In this document: piece by piece, positions 1 through 8,647 of the stretch
How positions within the stretch are numbered: position 1 is the stretch's first letter
How the letters are laid out: each line of letters opens with the position of its first letter
Assembly: GCF_003111685.1 (NCBI RefSeq)
Contig: NZ_CP022189.1
Location: 574,001 to 638,000 of the forward strand
Length of the DNA: 64,000 bases
Direction of reading: 5' to 3'
Origin: Alloyangia pacifica
GTDB taxonomy: Bacteria; Pseudomonadota; Alphaproteobacteria; Rhodobacterales; Rhodobacteraceae
Notes under the pieces: generated by a model
The model's input: the letters and a program-made list of their open reading frames with translations, nothing else
The model's database searches: none
Told to the model about the DNA's origin: nothing
Translations under genes and position numbers: made by a program

Positions 1-4
1 CGGG

Positions 5-265
5 TCAGCCCTGACCTTTTTCCAGCGCGTCGAGGCGCGCCTTGAGCGCCTCGTTCTCTTCGCGGGCCTTCTGCGCCATGGCGCGGACCGCGTCGAATTC
101 CTCGCGGGTCACGAAATCGCGATCGGCCAGCCACCGGTCGATCATCGATTTCATCGCCGTTTCGGCCTCATCCTTCGCGCCCTGCGCCACGCCCATGGCG
201 TTGGTCATGAGCTGCGACAGATCTTCGAATACCTTGTTGCGCGTCTGCATTGGGCTCTCCGTCAT
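5..265 (-). CDS. ubiK: UbiK-family accessory factor (BMFP domain)
   Basis: This is a small 86-residue acidic protein of the BMFP/UbiK family, whose E. coli member assists late, soluble steps of ubiquinone synthesis by joining the Ubi proteins. The N-terminal half contains a helix around [13 protein letters not shown]. The C-terminal half (about residues 45-82) is a charged coiled coil beginning TREEFDAVR and ending in [11 protein letters not shown], which is the family hallmark. I chose the start at 265 because GGAG lies just upstream of that ATG; a longer reading to 304 only adds unconserved residues. It is divergent from lgt, with 79 bp between the two start codons. Family assignment is good; the role in this organism is inferred. 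Confidence 0.8.
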   Translation of the reverse strand: MTESPMQTRNKVFEDLSQLMTNAMGVAQGAKDEAETAMKSMIDRWLADRDFVTREEFDAVRAMAQKAREENEALKARLDALEKGQG

Positions 266-344
266 ATGCTTGTCTCCTATATGGGCCGAGAGCCCCCGGG
301 TCACAAGGTTGACTTCCCCCGGAAACTCCCGTCACTCATCGCGC

Positions 345-1232
345 ATGAAAGCCGCCATTCCTTTTCCGCCCCTGTCCTCCGAGGTCTTCTCGATCTCGGT
401 CTTCGGCACGGATTTCGCCCTGCGCTGGTACGCGCTTGCCTATATCGCGGGCATCATCATCGGCTGGCGCATCGCCGTCGCCGCGGTGAAACGCGTCCAC
501 CTCTGGCCGGGCGACCAGCCGCCGATGAGCCCGGCGCAGGTCGAGCAGCTGCTGACCTGGGTGATCCTCGGTATCATCCTCGGCGGGCGGCTCGGTTTCG
601 TGCTGTTCTACCAGCCCGCCTACTACCTGAGCCACCCGGCCGAGATCCTGATGGTCTGGCATGGCGGCATGTCCTTCCATGGCGGCTTCCTGGGGGTGCT
701 GATTGGCTTCCTCGGTTTCTGCCTGAAGAACCGCATCCGGATCGGGTCCACTGCCGATATGCTGGCGATCGCCGTGCCGCCGGGACTGCTGCTTGGCCGC
801 ATCGCCAATTTCGTCAACGCCGAGCTCTGGGGCCGCCCGACCGAGCTGCCCTGGGGGGTGATCTTCCCCGGCGAGGCGGCGCAGGCGTGCGGGCAGGCGG
901 TGGGCGAGTTTTGCGCCCGCCACCCGTCGCAGCTCTACGAAGCGGCGCTCGAGGGTATATTGCTCGGCGGTCTTCTGCTTTGGCTGGCGCTTCGCAAGGG
1001 CGGGCTGAAGACGCCGTGGCAGATGGCGGGCGTGTTCCTCGCCGGCTACGGCATCGCGCGCTTCCTCGTGGAATTCGTGCGCCAGCCCGACGCGCAGTTC
1101 GTCTCGCCCGGCAATCCCCTGGGACTGGCCTGGCATCTTGGGGGCTACGGGCTCACCATGGGACAGATGCTGTCGCTGCCGATGGTGCTTGTCGGACTCG
1201 GCCTGATCCTCTGGGCGCGGCGCCGCGCATGA
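345..1232 (+). CDS. lgt: Prolipoprotein diacylglyceryl transferase
   Basis: Lgt is an inner-membrane enzyme that moves diacylglycerol from phosphatidylglycerol to the lipobox cysteine of prolipoproteins, the first step of lipoprotein maturation. The 295-residue product is of normal family length and has about seven hydrophobic segments. It contains the signature around [12 protein letters not shown] (near residue 105) and the Lgt box [16 protein letters not shown] (near residue 150), which hold the conserved His, Arg and Asn residues. A C-terminal [11 protein letters not shown] motif is also typical. An in-frame reading opens much further upstream, but the family N-terminus fits the ATG at 345. 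Its stop overlaps the next start (ATGA), so it is probably cotranscribed with the following methyltransferase and pgeF genes. Confidence 0.95.
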   Translation: MKAAIPFPPLSSEVFSISVFGTDFALRWYALAYIAGIIIGWRIAVAAVKRVHLWPGDQPPMSPAQVEQLLTWVILGIILGGRLGFVLFYQPAYYLSHPAEILMVWHGGMSFHGGFLGVLIGFLGFCLKNRIRIGSTADMLAIAVPPGLLLGRIANFVNAELWGRPTELPWGVIFPGEAAQACGQAVGEFCARHPSQLYEAALEGILLGGLLLWLALRKGGLKTPWQMAGVFLAGYGIARFLVEFVRQPDAQFVSPGNPLGLAWHLGGYGLTMGQMLSLPMVLVGLGLILWARRRA

Positions 1233-2293
1233 GCGCGCTGCTCCCATTGCTCGAGGCGCGCATCGCGGCCGAGGGGCCGATGAGCGTTGCCGAATACATG
1301 ACGTGGTGTCTGCTGCATCCGCAGCACGGCTATTACACCACCCGCGATCCACTTGGGGCCAAGGGCGATTTCACCACCGCGCCGGAGATCAGCCAGATGT
1401 TCGGCGAGTTGCTGGGCCTGGCGCTGGCGCAGTCCTGGGTGGATCAGGGGTGCCCGGAGCGGATCATCCTCGCCGAGCTGGGGCCGGGGCGTGGCACGCT
1501 GATGGCCGACGCGCTGCGCGCCATGCGCGCGGTGCCCGAACTGATCGCGGCAGCGGAGCTGCATCTCGTCGAGGCCTCCCCCGCACTTCGTGCCGAACAG
1601 GCCAAGCGGCTCGGGGGCTTTGCGCCCAGATGGCACGACAGCCTGGCCGACCTGCCCGAGGGGCCGCTCTTCCTGCTCGCCAACGAGTTCTTCGACGTGC
1701 TGCCGGTGCGCCAGTTCCTGCGCGACGGAGAGGGCTGGCGCGAGCGCGTGGTGGGCTGGCACGAGGGGCATCTGTCCTTCGGGCTCACCGACATCGCGCC
1801 ACAGGCCGCGCTCGAGCACCGGCTGGCCGACACCGAGCAGGGCGACATGGTCGAAATCTGCGCCCCCGCCGAGGCCCTCGTGCAAGAGGTCGGACGGCGA
1901 ATCGCGGCCCATGGCGGCGCCGCGCTGGTCATCGATTACGGCAGCTGGGGCAGCCTGGGCGACACGCTTCAGGCGGTGCGGTCGCATGAAAGAACGGCAC
2001 CGCTGGACACCCCCGGAGAGGCCGATCTGACCGCCCATGTGAACTTTCGCGCACTGGCACAGGCGGCTGCCCCGGCAGCCCACGCGCCATTGACCGCGCA
2101 GGGCGTCTTCCTCGAACGGCTCGGCATCACCGAGCGCGCTCGCGCGCTCGCGGCCCGGTTGCAGGGTGCGGCACTGGAAAGCCACATCGCCGCACATCGC
2201 CGGTTGACGCACCCCGGTGAAATGGGAAGTTTGTTCAAGGTTCTGGCGCTGCACGCGCCGCACTCACCGCCGCCGCCCGGATTGGATACATGA
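1229..2293 (+). CDS. Class I SAM-dependent methyltransferase, MidA/NDUFAF7 family
   Basis: This 354-residue protein belongs to the family of the mitochondrial complex I assembly factor NDUFAF7 (MidA), which methylates an arginine of a complex I subunit. It carries the family N-terminus ([20 protein letters not shown]) and a [18 protein letters not shown] block. The SAM-binding motif I is [10 protein letters not shown] (near residue 85). A conserved [15 protein letters not shown] block follows, with VIDYG nearer the C-terminus. It overlaps lgt upstream by four bases and pgeF downstream by four bases (both ATGA), a tight translational coupling. A role in complex I assembly is plausible for an aerobic alphaproteobacterium but is inferred from the family alone. 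Confidence 0.88.
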   Translation: MSALLPLLEARIAAEGPMSVAEYMTWCLLHPQHGYYTTRDPLGAKGDFTTAPEISQMFGELLGLALAQSWVDQGCPERIILAELGPGRGTLMADALRAMRAVPELIAAAELHLVEASPALRAEQAKRLGGFAPRWHDSLADLPEGPLFLLANEFFDVLPVRQFLRDGEGWRERVVGWHEGHLSFGLTDIAPQAALEHRLADTEQGDMVEICAPAEALVQEVGRRIAAHGGAALVIDYGSWGSLGDTLQAVRSHERTAPLDTPGEADLTAHVNFRALAQAAAPAAHAPLTAQGVFLERLGITERARALAARLQGAALESHIAAHRRLTHPGEMGSLFKVLALHAPHSPPPPGLDT

Positions 2294-3045
2294 CGCTGGA
2301 AATCATCACCGCCGAGTCACTCAGCCCCCTCCGGCACGGGTTCTTCACCCGCAAAGGAGGCGCGTCCTCGGGGGTGTTTTCCGGTCTCAACTGCGGGCCG
2401 GGCTCGTCGGACCAGCGCGAGATCGTTGCGATCAACCGCGCCCGGGTGGCGCAGGCGATGGAAGTTCCGAACGAGGCGCTGGTCACGGTCAGCCAGGTGC
2501 ATTCCTCCAAAGTGGTCACGGTGACCGGGCCGGTATCCGACCCGCGTCCCGAGGCCGACGGGCTTGTGACCCGCGAGCCGGGCATCGCGCTCGCGGTGCT
2601 CACCGCCGACTGCCAGCCGGTGCTCTTTGCCGACTCCGAGGCTGGGGTGATCGGCGCCGCCCACGCGGGCTGGCGCGGCGCGCAGGCCGGCGTGCTGGAA
2701 GAGACGATCGACGCGATGATCGCCCTCGGCGCCAGCCGCGATGGCATCCGCGCGGTGATCGGGCCGACCATCAGCCAGCGCGCCTACGAGGTCGGGCCGG
2801 AATTCCTCGAGGAGTTCATGGCGGAAGACCCGGGCAACGGTCGTTTCTTCGCGGGCGGGCAGGGCAATCGCGCGCAGTTCGACCTGCCGGCCTATGGGCT
2901 GCACCGGCTGCGCAGCGCGGGGGTCGCGGCAGAATGGACCCGCCACTGCACCTATTCCGACCCGGACCGCTTCTACTCCTTCCGCCGGGCGACCCACCTG
3001 CGCGAGGCCGACTACGGTCGGCTGATCTCGGCGATCCGTCTCTGA
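2290..3045 (+). CDS. pgeF: Peptidoglycan editing factor PgeF (laccase-domain, YfiH family)
   Basis: This 251-residue member of the YfiH/LACC1 family corresponds to proteins that act as purine-nucleoside-processing enzymes and, in E. coli, prevent wrong amino acids entering peptidoglycan stems. The zinc-binding pattern is complete: His in VSQVHSSKV (near residue 75), Cys in LTADCQPVLFAD (near 112) and His in GAAHAGWRGAQAGVLE (near 126). GPTISQRAYEVG is the usual following motif, and the C-terminal CTYSDPDRFYSFRRATH block is also typical. It is third in the lgt-methyltransferase-pgeF series and starts on the ATGA overlap. About 250 bp of non-coding sequence follow before the Hint gene. Confidence 0.9.
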   Translation: MTLEIITAESLSPLRHGFFTRKGGASSGVFSGLNCGPGSSDQREIVAINRARVAQAMEVPNEALVTVSQVHSSKVVTVTGPVSDPRPEADGLVTREPGIALAVLTADCQPVLFADSEAGVIGAAHAGWRGAQAGVLEETIDAMIALGASRDGIRAVIGPTISQRAYEVGPEFLEEFMAEDPGNGRFFAGGQGNRAQFDLPAYGLHRLRSAGVAAEWTRHCTYSDPDRFYSFRRATHLREADYGRLISAIRL

Positions 3046-3297
3046 CGCAGCCGCCGTTCCGGAGCGAGGCCGCTGCCACGATTCGTCCGCGTGTTGGGCA
3101 AAATATGGCAAGGTGGTTCTCGTATCTCGGACAATCCCTTTCTGCAGTCGCGATTGAGCGAATAAGTCGCTGTCAATTCATCGAAATTTTGACAGAAATG
3201 CCCGAATTCGGCCAGATCGTGTCAGTCGATTAGACGTCCTTCTGTCGTTGTTGGTGGGGGCCAGCACGGATGTGACAGCCTGCCAAGGGATGTTGTT

Positions 3298-4089
3298 ATG
3301 ACCAGTTTTCATCACGTGGCCCGCGGCCACGACGGTGTCGTTTCGCAAGATACTCCGCGGCCTCCGGCTTCTCTCCGGAACGGGCGGCCTCGTCGCGCCA
3401 CTTCTCTCATGCGCAAGTACGAGGTCGCTGCCCTGTCGCCCGATCTCTCGATCTCGATGAAACAGCAGGTGGCGCCGGCGCTGCCGCTGTTCGAAGAGGC
3501 CTGCTCTGCCTTTGCGCGCGGCACCTTGATCCAGACCCTGCGCGGCCCCGTGGCCGTCGAGGATCTTCTGCCGGGTGATTACATCGAGACCAGCCGGGGC
3601 ACCCAGTCGATCACCTGGATCGGCTCGACCACCTATGTGCCGGGGGTGCATTCCGACGAGAGTGCGCTCGGCTCGCTCATCCGGGTCACCGCGGAGGCCT
3701 TCGGTCTCGGCCGTCCCGGCGTCGACCTTCTGCTTGGCCCGGCAGCCCGCATGGTCGTCACGCGCGCTCGCTTCCGGGCGCTGCTCGGGCAGGACAGCGT
3801 GCTGGTGCCGGTCATCGACGAGGCGGATTGGGATCGCATCGTGCCGGTGACCCCGGCGGGCGGGGTGCAACTCTACCACCTGATGGTACAGCGCCACGCG
3901 ACAATCAGGGTCGGCGGGCTCGAGATGGAGACATACCACCCGGGCAAGATGCTGCACAGCTTGACCAGCCCGAACATGCGCGCGCTGTTCCTGTCGATTT
4001 TCGACAACCTGTCGGAGCTTCAGGACTTTGGCGAGCTGTCTATGACCCGTTCGTCGCGCGAGGCGGTCGATAGCCTGTTGGCCAGCTGA
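3298..4089 (+). CDS. Hint-domain protein (Rhodobacteral Hint_2 type)
   Basis: This 263-residue protein has a short variable N-terminus and a Hint (hedgehog/intein) domain from about residue 65, seen as FARGTLIQTLRGPVAVEDL, LPGDYIET and ITWIGSTTYVPG. Many Rhodobacteraceae encode several such stand-alone or C-terminal Hint domains, whose function is largely unknown. Canonical versions place a nucleophilic Cys directly before the Phe of the first strand. Here that position is Ala, and the nearest Cys is two residues further upstream (EACSAFARGT), so autoprocessing is doubtful. There is no signal peptide. The start is supported by AAGGGA eight bases upstream of the ATG. It is flanked by unrelated genes and appears monocistronic. 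Confidence 0.8.
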   Translation: MTSFHHVARGHDGVVSQDTPRPPASLRNGRPRRATSLMRKYEVAALSPDLSISMKQQVAPALPLFEEACSAFARGTLIQTLRGPVAVEDLLPGDYIETSRGTQSITWIGSTTYVPGVHSDESALGSLIRVTAEAFGLGRPGVDLLLGPAARMVVTRARFRALLGQDSVLVPVIDEADWDRIVPVTPAGGVQLYHLMVQRHATIRVGGLEMETYHPGKMLHSLTSPNMRALFLSIFDNLSELQDFGELSMTRSSREAVDSLLAS

Positions 4090-4119
4090 GCGGATCGTAA
4101 AGCCGGCACCGGCCCGCCG

Positions 4120-4620
4120 TCAGGCGGTCCGGTTCAGCCGTTCCTCGAGCACGTCAAAGGGCACGCCCGGCTCGTCCTTGGCGCCGCGGATGACCAGCGA
4201 GGTCTTGACCGAGGCGACGTTCGGCGCGGTCAGCAGCTTCTCGGTCAGAAAGGCCTGGAAGGTCGATAGATCGGGCGCCACGCACTTGAGGATGAAGTCC
4301 ACCTCGCCGTTGAGCATGTGGCACTCGCGCACCAGCGGCCAGCTGCGGCAGCGGTCCTCGAAGGCGCGCAGGTCGGCCTCGGCCTGGCTCTGCAAACCGA
4401 CGCTGGCGAAAACCTGCACCTCGAAGCCGAGTTCGCGGGAATCGACTTCGGCGTGGTAGCCCTTGATGAAGCCCTGCTCCTCGAGTGTGCGCACGCGGCG
4501 GAGGCAGGGCGGGGCCGAAATGCCCACGCGGCGGGCAAGTTCGACGTTGGTCATGCGGCCATCGGCCTGCAGTTCTGCCAGAATCTTACGATCGATGGGA
4601 TCAAGCCTGTGGGCGGGCAT
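4120..4620 (-). CDS. Lrp/AsnC-family transcriptional regulator
   Basis: This is a 166-residue Lrp/AsnC regulator. The N-terminal helix-turn-helix (residues about 4-60) contains LDPIDRKILAELQADGRM and ELARRVGISAPPCLRRVRTL. The C-terminal RAM/ligand domain (about 70-150) contains VRECHMLNGEVDFILK and ends with the assembly segment NVASVKTSLVIRG. Such proteins form octamers and respond to amino acids. It is divergent from trxB, and the region between the genes holds a perfect long palindrome (4672-4701) that is likely its operator, so autoregulation and possibly trxB control are inferred. The C-terminal tail (DEPGVPFDVLEERLNRTA) is a little longer than in short AsnC proteins. Confidence 0.93.
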   Translation of the reverse strand: MPAHRLDPIDRKILAELQADGRMTNVELARRVGISAPPCLRRVRTLEEQGFIKGYHAEVDSRELGFEVQVFASVGLQSQAEADLRAFEDRCRSWPLVRECHMLNGEVDFILKCVAPDLSTFQAFLTEKLLTAPNVASVKTSLVIRGAKDEPGVPFDVLEERLNRTA

Positions 4621-4671
4621 GCGTCTTCCTTGAGCTTTTCGCGATTATTATACCAGACGGAACGTTAGCGC

Positions 4672-4701
4672 AATAATCTTTCATATTCGTGAAAGATTAT
4701 T
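4672..4701. promoter_or_regulatory. Perfect 12-bp inverted repeat, probable Lrp operator
   Basis: Two perfect 12-base arms, AATAATCTTTCA and TGAAAGATTATT, are separated by six bases between the divergent lrp-like and trxB genes. The arm core GATTATTA recurs as a direct copy at 4643-4650, 52 bp from the copy at 4695-4702, or about five helical turns. AT-rich, phased sites of this kind suit cooperative Lrp/AsnC binding. Assignment to the adjacent regulator is inference from position and symmetry. Confidence 0.7.
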
Positions 4702-4811
4702 AACTGGACGAGATTCCGGGGGACATGGCGGAGGCACGGGGTTTGCGTCGCCGCCGCGCGTGGCTATATGCAATTCCCAAACCGAATGCCATAGCTCGCG
4801 AGAGGCACGAT

Positions 4812-5816
4812 ATGTCTGACACCCGCCACACACGGCTCCTCATCATCGGCTCCGGCCCGGCCGGCTACACCGCGGGAGTCTACGCCTCGCGCGCCATGCT
4901 TTCCCCGCTGCTCGTGCAGGGCCTCGAGCCCGGCGGCCAGCTGACCACCACCACCGAGGTCGAGAACTGGCCCGGCGAAACCGAGATTCAAGGCCCCGAC
5001 CTGATGGTGAAGATGGAAGCCCATGCCCGCGCCATGGGGTGCGAGATCGTCGGCGACATCATCACCGATCTCGACCTCGGCCAGCGCCCCTTCGTTGCGA
5101 AGGGCGACAGCGGCACCACCTACACCGCCGACGCGGTGGTGCTCGCGACCGGCGCGCGGGCGAAGTGGCTGGGCCTGCCGACCGAGGACGAATTCAAGGG
5201 CTTCGGCGTTTCCGCCTGCGCGACCTGTGACGGCTTCTTCTACCGCGGGCAGGAGATCGTGGTGATCGGCGGCGGCAACACCGCCGTGGAAGAGGCGCTG
5301 TTTCTGACCAACTTCGCCTCGAAGGTCACGCTGATCCACCGCCGCGACGAGCTGCGCGCCGAGAAGATCCTGCAGGAACGCCTGTTCAACCACCCCAAGA
5401 TCGAGACCCTCTGGCACCATCAGCTCGAGGAAGTGGTCGGCGAGGACATGCCCAAGGGCGTCACCGGCGTAAAGGTCAAGCACGTGACCACGGGCGAGAT
5501 CACCGAGATCCCCGCGAAGGGTGTCTTCGTCGCCATCGGGCATGCGCCCGCATCGGAGCTGGTGAAGGACCAGCTCGAGACCCACATGGGCGGCTACGTG
5601 GTGACCAAGCCCGGCACCACCGAGACCTCGATCCCCGGCGTCTTTGCCGCGGGGGACCTGACCGACCACACCTACCGCCAGGCGGTGACCTCGGCGGGCA
5701 TGGGCTGCATGGCGGCGCTGGAAGCCGAGCGTTGGCTGGCCGAGCAGGGGCTCGACGTGGGCAAGGACACCTCCGAGCCGCTCGGCTACGGGGCGCCGGT
5801 CGAACAGGCCTCCTGA
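4812..5816 (+). CDS. trxB: Thioredoxin-disulfide reductase
   Basis: This cytosolic flavoenzyme reduces thioredoxin with NADPH. The 334-residue product has the FAD-binding IIGSGPAGYTAGVYASRA near the N-terminus and the GGQLTTTTEVENWPG segment. The redox-active CATC occurs in SACATCDGFFYRGQE (near residue 140), and the NADPH-binding VIGGGNTAVEEALFLT (near 155) is followed by HRRDELRAEKI. The C-terminal FAD motif is GVFAAGDLTDHTYRQAVTSAG. An in-frame upstream reading to 4725 exists, but the family N-terminus begins at the ATG at 4812. It is followed by a strong intrinsic terminator. The divergent Lrp neighbour may regulate it. Confidence 0.96.
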   Translation: MSDTRHTRLLIIGSGPAGYTAGVYASRAMLSPLLVQGLEPGGQLTTTTEVENWPGETEIQGPDLMVKMEAHARAMGCEIVGDIITDLDLGQRPFVAKGDSGTTYTADAVVLATGARAKWLGLPTEDEFKGFGVSACATCDGFFYRGQEIVVIGGGNTAVEEALFLTNFASKVTLIHRRDELRAEKILQERLFNHPKIETLWHHQLEEVVGEDMPKGVTGVKVKHVTTGEITEIPAKGVFVAIGHAPASELVKDQLETHMGGYVVTKPGTTETSIPGVFAAGDLTDHTYRQAVTSAGMGCMAALEAERWLAEQGLDVGKDTSEPLGYGAPVEQAS

Positions 5817-5840
5817 GCCTCGGCGACAGTGTACGACGCG

Positions 5841-5876
5841 AGCGCGATGCCGGGACCCGGCGTCGCGCTTTTTCTT
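5841..5876 (+). terminator. Rho-independent terminator after trxB
   Basis: A long GC-rich hairpin has outer arms AGCGCGA and TCGCGCT, inner arms GCCGGG and CCCGGC, and a single T/G mismatch between them. A run of T (TTTTTCTTT) follows directly. It lies 25 bp after the trxB stop. Confidence 0.88.
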
Positions 5877-6107
5877 TGCCGGCGCTGAAAGCGCGGGACA
5901 TCTGCGCGGAGACAGTGCGACGCTGCGTCTCTCGCGCGAAATTGAGCGCAGATGCGGCGCCGAGGACTTTGCTGCCAAATCTCTGCCGCTTATGTCTGGG
6001 CCAAGCCACAAGATCACCAGACCTCGCCCCAGCGCCGCCTCGCGGCGCACGGCTGCAAACCTCCAGCCCGGCCCCATGTCGCCCTGACCTCTCCCCCGGA
6101 GGACGCC

Positions 6108-7016
6108 ATGAAGACCGCACTTCTGATGCGCAGGCTTGCGCTGCTGACCTGTCTTCTGCCCGCCGCGCCCGCGCTGGCGGCGGACCAGTTGCGAACGGCT
6201 TATCGCAGCAGCGTCTCGACCACCCTCAACGCCTCGGTCGGGGCCTTCGACAGCGTCCTGGGTCATGCGCTGAACGGCTATGGCAAGGTGCGGCTGAACA
6301 GCAAGGGGCTGTTCCTGGCGACGCCGGGACCGGGACCTGCGCCGCGCATGTGGTGGGCCTTCGAGGCCCGCGAGTACCATGGCAGCACCTTCGGCCGAAA
6401 ATTCGACATGCTGCTGGGGATCGAGAAGCCGATCGGAACGGGCACGCGGCTGGGTTTTGCCACCGGCTACGGGGTGGCCGACCTTGATACCGGGCGTGAC
6501 ATCCGCACCCAGACCTTCAGTTTCGCGCCCTACGTGCAAACCGCGCTGACAGACCACATCGGACTCAAGGCCTGGGCGGCGCTGGCGCGGCCCGACTACC
6601 GGCTCGGCAACTCGCCGCGCAGCGCCTGGCGCACCGCCGCGGGGCTCAACGCGAATGGCAGCTACGAGCTTCGGCGCATGGAACTTTCGGGGGCGGCCGG
6701 CCTGTCGCTGTCGCAGCAGACCAGCAGTGGCATCGGGGATCTCTCGACCTGGCAGGTGGGCAAGCTCTCGGCCTCGCTGCGCACCCGCGCCACGCTGCGG
6801 CTCGAGCGCAACTTCCGCCCCTATTTCGAGCTGGGCTACAACTATGGCAGCTGGATCGATGCGGGCAAGTCCGGCGAGACCCATGCCCCCAGCCTCAAGA
6901 CCGGCCTGAGCTGGACCCACAAGAAGCGCAGCTTCACGCTGAGCCTGATCGGCACACAGGTTTTTGACCCGGTGCAGCCGCTTGTGCTCAACACGCGCTA
7001 CAGCATCCGCTTCTGA
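6108..7016 (+). CDS. Predicted outer-membrane beta-barrel protein
   Basis: The product has 302 residues. A clear signal peptide (MKTALLMRRLALLTCLLPAAPALA, predicted cut before ADQ) leads into a mature part with alternating hydrophobic and polar strands, many aromatic residues at strand ends, and a C-terminal phenylalanine (NTRYSIRF), as in outer-membrane barrels recognised by BamA. The mature part resembles a small autotransporter-type barrel without a passenger, but I recognise no named family. GGAGG lies a few bases before the ATG; the longer in-frame reading upstream would bury the signal peptide and is rejected. It stands alone between the trxB terminator and the convergent phzF-like gene. 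Confidence 0.7.
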   Translation: MKTALLMRRLALLTCLLPAAPALAADQLRTAYRSSVSTTLNASVGAFDSVLGHALNGYGKVRLNSKGLFLATPGPGPAPRMWWAFEAREYHGSTFGRKFDMLLGIEKPIGTGTRLGFATGYGVADLDTGRDIRTQTFSFAPYVQTALTDHIGLKAWAALARPDYRLGNSPRSAWRTAAGLNANGSYELRRMELSGAAGLSLSQQTSSGIGDLSTWQVGKLSASLRTRATLRLERNFRPYFELGYNYGSWIDAGKSGETHAPSLKTGLSWTHKKRSFTLSLIGTQVFDPVQPLVLNTRYSIRF

Positions 7017-7034
7017 GCAAGGAGGGGCGTCGGC

Positions 7035-7919
7035 TCAGAGGTGGATCTCGCCCGAGATCAGCACATGCGCCTGCCCGCCGACCCGCACGCCGGTGATCGC
7101 CTCGGGTGGGCCGAGCACCTCGACCTGCGCCTGGCCCGGGCGGCCCATGCCATGGCCCTGCTCAGCTGTGAAGACGGGGGCTGCGATCAGCCCCTTCGAC
7201 CAGAGATAGGCCGCCATGGCGCCGGTGGCCGAGCCGGTGAAGGGATCTTCGGGCGGGTTCGGAGGCGGAAGCAGCAATCGCGCATAGGTGGCGCCGGCAT
7301 CTGTCGCGCCTTCGAGGGTGACGAGGAAGGGCTCGGCGAACTCTGCCTCGCCCCTACCGAGCGCCACGTGGAGGCGGCTCAGCGCCTCGGGGTCCAGCAG
7401 GGCGCGGTCGAGCGCCGCGCGGTCTTTCAGCACGGTCACGCAGCAGGGTAGGCCGGTCGAAACCAGTTGCGGCTGGCCGAGAATGTCGGACGGCGAGAGA
7501 GAGACCGCGTCGGCCACCAGCGCCTTGTCGGGGCAAGGACCGAACTCCGGGGATTTCTGGGTCATCACGATGCGCGGCGGGCTCACCGAGCGGTCGATCT
7601 CGATTGGGATGAGCCCGGCCAGGGTCTCGAGGGTCAGCCGGTCGCCCGTGACCAGTCCCCGGTGCACCAGCGCCGCGACGGTGGCGATGGTGGGGTGGCC
7701 GGCAAAGGGAATCTCGCCGCTGGCGAGGAAGTAGCGCACCCGCACGTCCGCCACCTCGGAGGGGCCAGTGAAGGTGCATTCGACCAGTGATGTCTCGCGC
7801 ACGACGCGGATGCAGGTCTCGTCGTCCAGCGCCGCCCCGCCATGCAGGACGGCGCAGCCGTTGCCGCCAAAGGGCACGTCCGTGAAGGCGTCGGCCCAGT
7901 CAAGCGGCAGCTTGGTCAT
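7035..7919 (-). CDS. PhzF-family isomerase/epimerase-like protein
   Basis: This 294-residue protein is of the PhzF/YddE family, which shares the fold of diaminopimelate epimerase and includes trans-2,3-dihydro-3-hydroxyanthranilate isomerase. Typical blocks are WADAFTDVPFGGNGCAVL at the N-terminus, RETSLVECTF with the likely catalytic Glu, GEIPFAGHPTIATVAAL and, in the C-terminal half, PEDPFTGSATGAMAAYL. The start at 7919 fits the family; the reading to 8066 is an overlong opening. No phenazine genes are nearby, so the substrate is unknown. It lies downstream of the Hsp20-DUF1150 pair on the same strand. Confidence 0.88.
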   Translation of the reverse strand: MTKLPLDWADAFTDVPFGGNGCAVLHGGAALDDETCIRVVRETSLVECTFTGPSEVADVRVRYFLASGEIPFAGHPTIATVAALVHRGLVTGDRLTLETLAGLIPIEIDRSVSPPRIVMTQKSPEFGPCPDKALVADAVSLSPSDILGQPQLVSTGLPCCVTVLKDRAALDRALLDPEALSRLHVALGRGEAEFAEPFLVTLEGATDAGATYARLLLPPPNPPEDPFTGSATGAMAAYLWSKGLIAAPVFTAEQGHGMGRPGQAQVEVLGPPEAITGVRVGGQAHVLISGEIHL

Positions 7920-7941
7920 GCGGTGCTCTCCGGGCGCGCCC

Positions 7942-8169
7942 CTAGTGGACGGTGACAGGGGCGAGGTCGTTCTGCCGGGCCAGCGCAAAGGCGAGGCCGC
8001 GATCGCGGACCAGCGCCAGCCGCTCGCCATCGGCGCGGTGCACCGCATAGAGGCGGGTCTGGTCACCGACCTGTTCCTGCACGTCCTCGGGCAACTCGCT
8101 CACCTCGACCGAGCGGACGTAGACGATACGATCTGCGTCAAACTCGGAGAAATCATACTTCGTGTTCAT
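7942..8169 (-). CDS. DUF1150-family protein
   Basis: This small 75-residue acidic protein begins MNTKYDFSEFDADRIVYVR and matches the alphaproteobacterial DUF1150 family, whose genes commonly follow a small heat-shock gene. Here it starts three bases after the Hsp20 stop codon, so it is almost certainly cotranscribed with it and shares its heat-shock promoter. A segment resembling RLYAVHRADGERLALVRDRGLAFALA forms most of the C-terminal half. No catalytic motif is seen and the molecular function is unknown. Confidence 0.85.
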   Translation of the reverse strand: MNTKYDFSEFDADRIVYVRSVEVSELPEDVQEQVGDQTRLYAVHRADGERLALVRDRGLAFALARQNDLAPVTVH

Positions 8170-8172
8170 GGC

Positions 8173-8583
8173 TCAACCCTTTCTGATGTTGATGGTCTGC
8201 ACCACCGTCTCGGGACGGGACATGGTCAGATCCACGTGCAGCAGACCGTTTTCCATGACCGCTTCCCCCACCTCGACGCCATCGGCCAGCACGAAGCTGC
8301 GCTGGAACTGCCGCGCCGCGATGCCGCGGTGCAGGAAGATCCGGTCGGATCCGTCGTCGCGCTGCCGTCCGCGGATCACCAACTGGCGGTCCTCGACGGT
8401 GATGGCGAGATCGGCCTCCGAGAAGCCGGCCACGGCGAGCGTGATCCGGTAGGAGTGATCCGACGTCTGTTCGATGTTGAAGGGGGGGTATCCCTCGCTC
8501 GACTTGGCCGTGCGCTCGAGCAGGCGCTCGAGTTGCTCGAAGCCGAGCATGTGCGGATAGGAACCCAGGGTCAGTTTGCTCAT
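8173..8583 (-). CDS. Small heat-shock protein, Hsp20/IbpA family
   Basis: This ATP-independent holdase chaperone of 136 residues has a short N-terminal arm (LGFEQLERLLERTAK) and an alpha-crystallin domain from about residue 32 (PPFNIEQTSDHSYRITLAVA, then LVIRGRQ and RIFLHRGIAARQFQRSF). It ends with the IxI-type tail INIRKG used for oligomer assembly. AAGGA lies before the ATG at 8583; a longer in-frame reading upstream to 9015 has no family support. It heads an operon with DUF1150 and sits behind a sigma-32-like promoter. The roughly 57-nt leader could hold an RNA thermometer, as is frequent for alphaproteobacterial hsp20 genes, but I could not show a convincing fold by eye. Confidence 0.93.
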   Translation of the reverse strand: MSKLTLGSYPHMLGFEQLERLLERTAKSSEGYPPFNIEQTSDHSYRITLAVAGFSEADLAITVEDRQLVIRGRQRDDGSDRIFLHRGIAARQFQRSFVLADGVEVGEAVMENGLLHVDLTMSRPETVVQTINIRKG

Positions 8584-8647
8584 GACATGTCCTTGACAGG
8601 GAAGCGACCGTCCGCCGGGCCCCGTGAGCGGCAACCCGACATCAGGG

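Noticed and set aside
4764..6920. Very long minus-strand open frame opposite trxB and the outer-membrane protein gene
   Set aside because: Its residues are low-complexity and typical of an antisense frame in GC-rich DNA; the plus-strand genes have clear families and a terminator inside the region.
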